From an uncultured Sutterella sp. (GTDB taxonomy: Bacteria; Pseudomonadota; Gammaproteobacteria; Burkholderiales; Burkholderiaceae_F): a DNA stretch of 7,199 nucleotides. Every line of letters begins with the position of its first letter. Position 1 is the first letter of the stretch. The notes beneath the pieces were generated by a model. That model was not told the origin of the DNA. It searched no databases and saw nothing but the letters and a program-made list of their open reading frames with translations. A program made the position numbers and the translations under genes. The stretch is taken from assembly GCA_900757865.1 (NCBI GenBank), contig CAAEPH010000005.1, forward strand, positions 1 through 7,199. Reading direction: 5' to 3'. Shown piece after piece: positions 1 through 5,920 of this stretch.

Positions 1-108
1 CTCTGAAACACGCAGAAAGACGGGCTTTTGAAGGCTTAATGACGCTTGATTTGACCTTAATCAGTGCTAATATGAATCAGCTAACAGGGAGTTTGGGCTT
101 TTAGCTCT

Positions 109-735
109 CTATCTTTGGCCACCTGACACGTAGCTAACTTGCCCCACGGTTTTGGATTCTTGGGCAAAGACGTCATATAAAATTGAAGGGGCTTGAACAC
201 TTTTCAACGGACAAATGGCTCGTCCGTTTAAAGTTGCTTGCAGAGCTCTCTCCAAGCAAGCTATCAACGGAGCGTCGTAGTCATCAATTAATAGAACTAA
301 CGATCGCGTCGGGAGGTTTGCTATGAAGTTGGCAAGTTGGTATATGAAATCCGATACCGACTGGCTGGAAAAAACGAAACCAATTTTGGAAAACGCACTA
401 TCTAAAATGCTGCGAAATGGACCACGAAACTCTTCGTAGCTGTGAAAAGCGGCCAATGAAGAGAAATCGAGTCGTACAACTGGACAATTGCCCTCATGCC
501 ATTGGGACGCAATATCGAGTCTCTTAAAATGGGTCAGTCCGTGCCGAAACAGACTCTCGAACGTCGAGATTAAAAGCGACTTACCAAAGCGCCGTGGCCT
601 GGTGAACAAAATGGGATGATCTAACTGCACCAGTTGCCCAACAAGCGCTGTTTTGTCGACGTAAAGCTTGTGACTAAGACGTATTTTCTCAAAAGACGCC
701 TCAGCAATAGGCAACCGAAGACGATCCACCGGCAT
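109..735 (-). CDS. Truncated PF09820-type AAA-ATPase-like protein (probable remnant)
   Basis: Resembles the N-terminal half of the predicted AAA-ATPase family PF09820 (often followed by a PD-(D/E)XK nuclease domain), whose members are usually about 500-560 aa and whose cellular role is not settled. Numbered from ATG 735, the family's N-terminal LPIAEASFEKI and YVDKT segments lie near residues 8-29, the Walker A-like TRPRRFGKSLL at 45-55 (Lys52), the RLDFS segment near 88-92 and the Walker B-like LVLLIDDYDAPL at 146-157. After about residue 161 the expected sensor/C-terminal half is missing. It is replaced by about 46 residues I do not recognise, ending at a TAG. The protein is thus about 208 aa and probably non-functional. 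The frame can be extended to GTG 771, but ATG 735 gives the family-like N-terminus. ATG 756 is a third option. The gene lies just downstream of thrC-thrB on the same strand and looks more A+T rich than the metabolic genes, consistent with an accessory gene. Identity of the N-terminal part is fairly secure; status as a pseudogene is inferred. Confidence 0.75.
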   Translation of the reverse strand: MPVDRLRLPIAEASFEKIRLSHKLYVDKTALVGQLVQLDHPILFTRPRRFGKSLLISTFESLFRHGLTHFKRLDIASQWHEGNCPVVRLDFSSLAAFHSYEEFRGPFRSILDSAFSKIGFVFSSQSVSDFIYQLANFIANLPTRSLVLLIDDYDAPLIACLERALQATLNGRAICPLKSVQAPSILYDVFAQESKTVGQVSYVSGGQR

Positions 736-764
736 ATTGTTCACCCGTCCCAACATCCAATCAA

Positions 765-789
765 AGCTCACTCTCGTGAGCTAGCTCAC
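765..789 (-). terminator. Triple 7-mer hairpin at the thrC-thrB stop codon (possible weak terminator)
   Basis: Read on the minus strand, the sequence is GTGAGCT, AGCTCAC, GAGA, GTGAGCT, then TTGATT. The second and third 7-mers form a perfect 7-bp stem closed by a GAGA (GNRA-type) tetraloop, with a short T-rich run after it. The first and second 7-mers also form a loopless 14-bp palindrome (776-789). The stop codon of the fusion gene (TAG, 783-781) lies inside the repeat. The position fits a transcript end for thrC-thrB, but the T-tract is poor, so termination is only a suggestion. The repeat itself is read directly from the sequence. Confidence 0.35.
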
Positions 790-3159
790 TAAGGCGCCAT
801 CCTGCGTGGCCTCTAAGACCTTAACCGCAAAAGCAGGATACGCCGCTTGCAGTTGCTGGGCTAACGCCTGTGCTTGGTCTTCGTTGTGCGTCACCGCCAT
901 CAAGGTCGACCCGGAGCCACTAATGAAGAAGGCATCTGCCCCCTTTTCTAGGGCAAGCGTCTTGATCGCGCCAAACTCAGGAATCAGCGTTGCACGGTAG
1001 GGCTCATGGAGGCGATCTTCACACGCTTCACGAAGGAGTATAGCGTCGCCAGCTTCCAACGCCTTTACCATGGCAATGGCGTGTGAAAGGGAGAAAACGG
1101 TGTCCGTGAGTGACACCTCACGCTTGAGGATCTTGCGCGCTTCGTGCGTACTCACCTCATAATTGGGGATCACGGTCACAAACCGCCACGATGCGTGGGG
1201 CTTAAACGGCACGCAAACGGGATGGTTATCTTTCACAAAGCTTGCCGTCAAACCACCAAAAAGCGCCGCCGCCACATTATCAGGATGTCCTTCGAGGTCA
1301 TTCAATACCGCAAAGAGCTCATCATCCGTAAAGCGTTGGTTGAGGTAATCATTGGCCGCCACCACACCGGCCACCAAGCAGGTGCTCGACGATCCGAGCC
1401 CACGCGCCACCGGCACTTGCACGTCAATCGCAATGTGCATGGCAGGTGGCGTCAGCCCGGCTTTTTCAAAGACTTTCACAAACCCTTGCCAGACCAAATT
1501 GGTCTCGTTAGCAAACGCAGACTCACACCCCTCAAAGCTCAAAACGTCCGATGGGGTAAACGTAAAGCGACTCCGAAGCGTAAGCGCCATCCCTAAGCAG
1601 TCATACCCCGGGCCAATATTGGCGGTCGTCGCCGGGACGCTCACCGTGATCGTACGAGGGTGTGTTTCCTCATGAGAAAACACACGTTGGGCCGCCCCCT
1701 TCACAAAGCTGGCCATCTCACTCACCGCAACCACCGACTGGTGACGAACGGGTGCTGAAGCCAATTGAGCTAACGGTGCGGGTGGCACGGTTTGCGTCGC
1801 TTCCGAGAGCATGGCCATGGCCATGAAGTCACCTACCTCGTCCGAAATGGGCAAACCAATGGCGCCCGCGACATCACGACAGAACTTATAGGGGCTAGCC
1901 GTGGAGAGCACCACCAAGGGTACATCAGTCCCCAACGTCGTGCGCCACTTGCGCGCCACCTTCACCGCCACCGCCGTGTGTGGGTCAATCAAACGGTGTT
2001 CTTTTTCCCACACCTTACGAATCGTGGCACGCGTCCCCTCGTCATCGGTCCAACCAAACGCAAAGGTATCGCGAATCTTCGCCATCACGTCGTCAGGCAC
2101 CCGATAGTAGCCCTCGTGCTCAAGCGAGCTCATCCATTGGCCCACAAGTTCGGTATTTCCTCCGCTCACCTCATAGAGCAGGCGCTCTAAGTTACTTGAG
2201 ATCAGAATATCCATGCTCGGGCTAATCGTCTTCACGAAGTCACGACGGCGATCGTAAACCCCCGTTTCAAAGAAGTCCGCCAGCACGTGATTGGCGTTAC
2301 TCGCCACAATGAGTTTGCGAACCGGGAGTCCCATGCGCTTTGCGTAGTAGCCCGCGAGCACATCACCAAAATTCCCGGTGGGCACGGCAAAGTCCACCGC
2401 CTCGCCCGCTTTGATGGCGCCCTTTTCCATTAACTGACGATACGCATCAAAGTAGTACACGATCTGCGGAACCAAGCGACCGATGTTGATGGAGTTGGCA
2501 GAGGAAAGCGACAAGCCGTCAATGCCCCACGATGCGACATCTTCGGTTTTAAACAGCGTTTTAACCGCGGACTGCACATCGTCGAAATTCCCTTTGACCG
2601 CACTCACCGCGACGTTGTTTCCGGCTTGCGTCACCATCTGTAAACGCTGAATTTCGCTCACCTTTCCTTCGGGGTAGAAGACCGCAATCCCGATGCCTGG
2701 CACATCTTGAAAGCCCGAGAGCGCCGCTTTACCCGTGTCCCCACTCGTCGCTGTCGCAATCATCACGCGTTTACCCGTGCCTTTTAGGGCCGTGGACATC
2801 AACTGAGGAAGCAAGCACAGCGCCACGTCTTTGAAGGCGGACGTAGGACCGTGGAAGAGCTCCAGCAACCAATCCTCACCCATAACCGTCACAGGCGTCA
2901 CCGCCTCATGACGGAATTTTCCTCGGTAAGCGCGCTCCACGGCCGTGTGAATTTCCTCTGGCGTAAAATCGTCCAACAGAATACCCAACACCCGTTCGGC
3001 CAACTGATAGTACGTCTGCCCCACGAGCGAGCTGGGTTCAATCGTCGCTGTGCCTAGCGCATCACTCACATACAACCCTCCATCGGGGCTCAAACCCTGG
3101 CGTAAGGCTTCACGGGCATTAACGATGGGATAAGCGTGACGCGTGCTGTGGTACTGCAT
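781..3159 (-). CDS. thrC-thrB: Threonine synthase-homoserine kinase fusion (ThrC-ThrB)
   Basis: One uninterrupted frame encodes two consecutive threonine enzymes. Residues are numbered from the upstream ATG 3192. Residues 12 to about 502 form a complete PLP-dependent threonine synthase (O-phosphohomoserine to threonine plus phosphate). It shows the N-terminal STRHAYP and LSPDGGLYV segments, the PLP-lysine motif HGPTSAFKD (Lys121), SGDTG at 150-154, SANSINIGR at 231-239, PTGNFGD at 271-277, STASPYKF near 430-437 and the C-terminal PLAQLASAPVRH segment. After a linker of about 10 residues, 514-803 form a complete GHMP-family homoserine kinase (homoserine plus ATP to O-phosphohomoserine). It shows SVPATTANIGPGYDCLGMA, the ATP loop ARGLGSSST (596-604), EGHPDN (633-638) and the motif ISGSGSTLMA. 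Each half has the usual length of the stand-alone enzyme (about 490 and 290 aa). ATG 3159 (residue 12) is preferred because it gives the family N-terminus MQYHSTR and has GGAG 11 nt upstream; ATG 3192 is possible. The gene is divergent from hom. Both domains are presumably cytoplasmic, and passing the phosphorylated intermediate between them is plausible but inferred. Confidence 0.93.
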   Translation of the reverse strand: MQYHSTRHAYPIVNAREALRQGLSPDGGLYVSDALGTATIEPSSLVGQTYYQLAERVLGILLDDFTPEEIHTAVERAYRGKFRHEAVTPVTVMGEDWLLELFHGPTSAFKDVALCLLPQLMSTALKGTGKRVMIATATSGDTGKAALSGFQDVPGIGIAVFYPEGKVSEIQRLQMVTQAGNNVAVSAVKGNFDDVQSAVKTLFKTEDVASWGIDGLSLSSANSINIGRLVPQIVYYFDAYRQLMEKGAIKAGEAVDFAVPTGNFGDVLAGYYAKRMGLPVRKLIVASNANHVLADFFETGVYDRRRDFVKTISPSMDILISSNLERLLYEVSGGNTELVGQWMSSLEHEGYYRVPDDVMAKIRDTFAFGWTDDEGTRATIRKVWEKEHRLIDPHTAVAVKVARKWRTTLGTDVPLVVLSTASPYKFCRDVAGAIGLPISDEVGDFMAMAMLSEATQTVPPAPLAQLASAPVRHQSVVAVSEMASFVKGAAQRVFSHEETHPRTITVSVPATTANIGPGYDCLGMALTLRSRFTFTPSDVLSFEGCESAFANETNLVWQGFVKVFEKAGLTPPAMHIAIDVQVPVARGLGSSSTCLVAGVVAANDYLNQRFTDDELFAVLNDLEGHPDNVAAALFGGLTASFVKDNHPVCVPFKPHASWRFVTVIPNYEVSTHEARKILKREVSLTDTVFSLSHAIAMVKALEAGDAILLREACEDRLHEPYRATLIPEFGAIKTLALEKGADAFFISGSGSTLMAVTHNEDQAQALAQQLQAAYPAFAVKVLEATQDGALVS

Positions 3160-3170
3160 ATAAACGTAAA

Positions 3171-3174
3171 CTCC
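3171..3174 (-). promoter_or_regulatory. Ribosome binding site favouring thrC start at 3159
   Basis: GGAG on the minus strand lies 11 nt upstream of ATG 3159. The alternative ATG 3192 has GAGAGG only about 3 nt upstream, which is too close for normal initiation. Together with the conserved threonine synthase N-terminus starting at MQYHSTR, this supports 3159. Confidence 0.5.
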
Positions 3175-3226
3175 AAACGAGACTGGGGCCATAAGCCTCT
3201 CAGCAACTTAAAACAATTCGCGTCGT

Positions 3227-3258
3227 CCTTTTTTAAAGCCCATTGGCTTTAAAAGAGG
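3227..3258. repeat. Long inverted repeat in the divergent spacer
   Basis: The arms TTTTAAAGCC (3231-3240) and GGCTTTAAAA (3245-3254) are perfectly complementary around a CATT loop. The pairing extends outward by CCT/AGG, with a single T-G mismatch, to 3227-3258. In thrC-thrB mRNA this would form a hairpin in the 5' leader, roughly 70 nt upstream of the preferred start. Neither strand has a T-tract directly after the stem, so an intrinsic terminator is unlikely. An operator or leader structure fits better, but the role is not shown. Confidence 0.55.
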
Positions 3259-3292
3259 TGACAATCTAAGCGATATTGCCTAGAAAGGGCGC

Positions 3293-3306
3293 GAAATCGC
3301 GATTTT
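3293..3306. promoter_or_regulatory. Operator-like site 1 (palindromic core)
   Basis: The site contains the perfect 12-bp palindrome AAATCGCGATTT (3294-3305). A related copy (12 of 14 matches) lies 61 bp downstream next to the hom start. Repeated, partly palindromic sites in a divergent promoter region resemble binding sites for a dimeric regulator. No regulator can be named from the sequence. Confidence 0.35.
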
Positions 3307-3353
3307 CACAACAGATAGACCAATAATACGCTAAGATTAAAACCAATGGTTTA

Positions 3354-3367
3354 GAAATCACGATTCT
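3354..3367. promoter_or_regulatory. Operator-like site 2 overlapping the hom initiation region
   Basis: GAAATCACGATTCT matches GAAATCGCGATTTT of site 1 at 12 of 14 positions and ends 3 nt before the hom ATG. The palindrome is imperfect here. The position means that a bound protein could block hom transcription or that the site lies in the ribosome-binding region. The assignment rests on similarity to site 1 only. Confidence 0.3.
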
Positions 3368-3370
3368 CCC

Positions 3371-4462
3371 ATGACTGACAAACTCAACATCGCTGTGCTC
3401 GGATACGGTACGGTGGGAAAAAACCTCGTCGACTTGATCGACGCTCACGAAGAAGCCTTAGGCCTTCACGTGAAGTATGTCTTACGCCGTCCAGGCAAGG
3501 CGGCGGGGTCGCGCATGGTCGACAACGTCGAGACCATCCTGCGCGATGTTGACGTTGCTGCCGTTGTCGATGTGTTGCCCGGACGCGATCCGTCGTTATC
3601 GCTTATTCGTGATGCGCTTGCCGCGCGTTTGTCGGTGGTCTCCGCCAACAAAGCGGCGCTCGCCGCTGACCTCCTCGCGCTCGAAGCCCTCGCCCAACAA
3701 GCGGGCGTACACCTTCTCTACGAAGCGGCCTGCGGGGGAGGTATGCCCTGCGTAGAAGCCATCAAAAAAGCCGCGCGCTTTGATGAAATCAGCGCGATGA
3801 GTGGCATTCTCAATGGCACCTGTAACTTTATGATCGATGCCATGGCCACCGAACACCTCACCTTTGCCGCGGCGCTCTCGCAAGCCCAAACCTTGGGCTA
3901 CGCGGAGGCGAATCCCAGAGCGGACATTAGCGGTGAAGACGTTCGCAACAAAGCCATCATTGCTACCTCGATCGCGTTTCATGGCGCAGTGAATCCCCAC
4001 TTTCCCGTCTCGGGTATTGAAGGGCTTGAGCTCGCCATGCTCGAGGGCCTCGCCAACGACGGCAAGTGTTTGCGCCTCATGATGCTCGCACGAGCCGAGG
4101 GCCAACGCTATGCCGTGGGTGTGGCGCCCATTATTCTGTCTGCGACGGCGCAGCCCGCGCACATTCGTCGCAATCTCAATTTCCTCAGTATGGAGGGCCA
4201 TGTCGTCGGTCCGCTCACGTTTAGTGGGCAAGGGGCCGGCGGCCGCCCGACAGCGGACGCGATCATTCAAGACCTGATCACCCTGCGAAACAAGACCGCG
4301 GAGCGTCCCACGTTCACTCGAGAGCTCGTCTACGACCCCACCCTGATTACGGGGGTCGCGTATATCAACGGCCAACGCCTTGAAAACGTCACCCTCGAAG
4401 CGGCCACCGTGGCTGCCCAACGTCAATCGCAGTTCCTCGCTTTTGAGCCCTCCGTGGCCTAA
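3371..4462 (+). CDS. hom: Homoserine dehydrogenase, short form without ACT domain
   Basis: Catalyses NAD(P)H-dependent reduction of aspartate semialdehyde to homoserine in the cytoplasm. The 363-aa protein has the N-terminal Rossmann loop GYGTVG (11-16), SANKAAL (91-97), YEAACGGGMP (117-126), the family signature GILNGTCNFM (145-154) and the catalytic segment ending GEDVRNK, in which Asp190 and Lys194 match the known acid/base pair of the family. GPLTFSGQGAGGRPTA (280-295) is the conserved cofactor-domain return. The protein ends about 70 residues short of the common 430-aa bacterial enzyme, with no ACT-like segment after residue 340. Direct threonine inhibition through an ACT domain is therefore not expected. 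ATG 3371 is the only usable start: an in-frame TAA lies at 3338-3340, with no start codon between. No Shine-Dalgarno sequence is visible. Divergent from thrC-thrB and upstream of lysC. Confidence 0.95.
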   Translation: MTDKLNIAVLGYGTVGKNLVDLIDAHEEALGLHVKYVLRRPGKAAGSRMVDNVETILRDVDVAAVVDVLPGRDPSLSLIRDALAARLSVVSANKAALAADLLALEALAQQAGVHLLYEAACGGGMPCVEAIKKAARFDEISAMSGILNGTCNFMIDAMATEHLTFAAALSQAQTLGYAEANPRADISGEDVRNKAIIATSIAFHGAVNPHFPVSGIEGLELAMLEGLANDGKCLRLMMLARAEGQRYAVGVAPIILSATAQPAHIRRNLNFLSMEGHVVGPLTFSGQGAGGRPTADAIIQDLITLRNKTAERPTFTRELVYDPTLITGVAYINGQRLENVTLEAATVAAQRQSQFLAFEPSVA

Positions 4463-4489
4463 AGCCCCTCAGGTCACCCTCACTTGGTC

Positions 4490-4530
4490 GGTTCCGTCTG
4501 CGCACCTCGCGCGGGCAGAACCCTTTGCCC
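4490..4530 (+). promoter_or_regulatory. Two overlapping hairpins in the hom-lysC spacer (attenuator-like)
   Basis: Hairpin A (4490-4522) pairs GGTTC with GAACC and, past one C-A mismatch, GTCTGCGC with GCGCGGGC (two G-U pairs) around the loop ACCTC. Hairpin B (4513-4530) pairs GGGCAGA with TTTGCCC (one G-U pair) around ACCC. They share 4513-4522, so only one can form at a time. A run of six T (4539-4544) follows hairpin B after 8 nt, and lysC starts at 4559. The pairing is read directly. Attenuation is inferred, and the gap to the T-run is longer than in a standard terminator. Confidence 0.35.
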
Positions 4531-4558
4531 AAATTTCCTTTTTTGAGACCACTTCACC

Positions 4559-5872
4559 ATGATTAAAATTACCAAGTTCGGTGGCAGCAGTGTCGCCAGT
4601 GCAGAGCAATTTCGAAAAGTTAAAGCCATTGTTGAGGCCGATCCCGCCCGGCGTTTTGTCGTTGTTTCGGCTGCAGGGAAACGCTCGAGCAAAGACAATA
4701 AAATCACGGACCTGCTTTATCTGTGCCACTCCCACGTGCTCTATCACGTGGATCCCTCGCCACTGCTGAAAACCATCACGGATCGCTTCCTAGAAATCAA
4801 AGACGCGCTGGAACTCTCCACCCCCATCGAGGATGAGATTGCCGAGTTTGCAAAGAATCTCAGCTCCATGACGGTCGATGAGATCGTGAGTCGCGGGGAA
4901 TACTTCACCTCCCGCCTAATGGCCGACTTTTTGGGTTTTCCTTTTGTGGACGCTAAAGACGTCATCGCCATGCGCTTTGATGGCTCGTTTGACGACGATC
5001 TCACGACGGAGCGTCTCTTGGCACTTCTCAAAAAACACGATCGCTTTGTGATGCCGGGCTTTTACGGATCGCTTCCCAACGGTGACATCAAAGTGATGAG
5101 TCGTGGGGGCTCGGACATCTCGGGCTCTATCTTAGCGCGCTGCCTACACGCTGACCTCTATGAAAACTGGACCGACGTCTCGGGCTTTTTGATGGCCGAT
5201 CCTCGCATTGTGCCCAATCCCCGTCATATTGAGAAGATTACGTTTTCCGAGTTGCGTGAGCTCTCCTACATGGGCGCAAGCGTCTTGCACGAAGAGGCGG
5301 TGTTTCCTTTGCGTGAGCAGAACATTCCACTGCAAGTGCTCAACACGAACCGCCCTCAAGACGCGGGCACCATCGTGCTCGATACGATCCCCACGAACCC
5401 CAGCGACCCGCTTATCACGGGGATTGCTGGACGCAAACACTTTGTGGCAATTGAAATTGCCAAAAAACACATGTCCAATAGCATTGGGTTTGTCCGTCAA
5501 GTGCTCTCGATCTTCGAGCAGTACCACGTCTCCATTGAACACCTTCCCTCCGGGATTGACTCCTTTAGCGTTGTGGTGAACGAAGCGGACGTGAAGAACT
5601 GCGTGCACGAAATCATCGCGAAGATTAAAGAGAAGACGGACGCGGATTTGGTGCGCTTGACAGAACCCTTTGCCTTGATTGCGGTGGTCAGTCGCAACAT
5701 GAATGCGCGCTCCGGCACCTCGGGAAGACTTTTCTCTGCCCTGGGGCAAGCTGGCATCAACATTCGCATGATTAGTCAGGGTAGCGCCGAGCTCAACATC
5801 TTGGTGGGGGTCAATCACGACGACTTTGATCGTGCGGTGAAGTGCCTCTACGACACGTTTGCTGATCTTTAA
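4559..5872 (+). CDS. lysC: Aspartate kinase with C-terminal ACT domains
   Basis: Phosphorylates aspartate with ATP to give aspartyl phosphate, the committed step for lysine, threonine and methionine. The 437-aa protein has the amino-acid kinase fold in its first part: KFGGSSVA (6-13), VSAAGKR (36-42), the SRGEYFTSRL segment (111-120), and the substrate/ATP segment SRGGSDISGS (181-190) followed by WTDVSGF and ADPRIVP (204-219) and ELSYMGASVLHEEAV (234-248). The C-terminal part (about 295-437) carries two ACT-like regions, around FVAIEIAKKHMSNS and around ALIAVVSRNMNARSG to GSAELNILVGV, where lysine and/or threonine binding would be expected. It is a monofunctional enzyme of ordinary length for this class; no homoserine dehydrogenase domain is fused. 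The symbol assumes the usual lysC naming, and the effector is not known. Only a weak GAGA (4545-4548) lies 10 nt before ATG 4559. Ninety-six nt separate it from hom and 48 nt from asd, compatible with one transcript. Confidence 0.95.
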   Translation: MIKITKFGGSSVASAEQFRKVKAIVEADPARRFVVVSAAGKRSSKDNKITDLLYLCHSHVLYHVDPSPLLKTITDRFLEIKDALELSTPIEDEIAEFAKNLSSMTVDEIVSRGEYFTSRLMADFLGFPFVDAKDVIAMRFDGSFDDDLTTERLLALLKKHDRFVMPGFYGSLPNGDIKVMSRGGSDISGSILARCLHADLYENWTDVSGFLMADPRIVPNPRHIEKITFSELRELSYMGASVLHEEAVFPLREQNIPLQVLNTNRPQDAGTIVLDTIPTNPSDPLITGIAGRKHFVAIEIAKKHMSNSIGFVRQVLSIFEQYHVSIEHLPSGIDSFSVVVNEADVKNCVHEIIAKIKEKTDADLVRLTEPFALIAVVSRNMNARSGTSGRLFSALGQAGINIRMISQGSAELNILVGVNHDDFDRAVKCLYDTFADL

Positions 5873-5908
5873 GCTAAAGAACCCCAAATTGAGACGAATT
5901 GAAGGAAA

Positions 5909-5913
5909 AAGGA
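5909..5913 (+). promoter_or_regulatory. Ribosome binding site of asd
   Basis: AAGGA ends 7 nt before ATG 5921, inside a purine-rich run that starts at 5902. It fixes the asd start and is clearly stronger than the sites before hom and lysC. Confidence 0.7.
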
Positions 5914-5920
5914 CAACATC

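Larger units (their letters stand above)
3160..3370. promoter_or_regulatory. Divergent thrC-thrB / hom regulatory region
   Basis: This roughly 210-bp spacer separates thrC-thrB (minus) from hom (plus) and must carry both promoters. It is A+T rich and holds a near-perfect inverted repeat (3227-3258) and two related 14-bp sites (3293-3306 and 3354-3367), described separately. I see no textbook sigma-70 promoter. The best plus-strand pairing is TTCACA (3305-3310) with TACGCT (3327-3332) at 16-bp spacing, which is weak. TAAGAT (3332-3337) is a better -10 but has no partner at proper spacing. TATTAT on the minus strand (3322-3327) likewise lacks a -35. No T-box, thr-type leader peptide or known riboswitch was recognised. 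Confidence 0.6.

Noticed and set aside
3..104. Open plus-strand frame from the left edge to a TAG at 102-104 (about 33 codons)
   Set aside because: It could be the 3' end of a gene, but the length is expected by chance, there is no start in view and I recognise no family.
1144..1596. 150-aa plus-strand frame opposite the ThrB domain
   Set aside because: Arg/His-rich antisense shadow of the fusion gene, with no recognisable domain.
3596..4426. 276-aa minus-strand frame opposite hom
   Set aside because: Its translation is rich in Arg, Gly and His with no family motifs. It is an antisense shadow of the well-supported hom gene.
4463..4558. Lysine riboswitch upstream of lysC
   Set aside because: The spacer is 96 nt, too short for the roughly 170-nt lysine riboswitch, and the conserved junction elements are not seen.
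5144..5887. 247-aa minus-strand frame opposite lysC
   Set aside because: Shadow of lysC created by codon bias, with low-complexity His/Arg/Val-rich translation and no plausible ribosome-binding site or motif.
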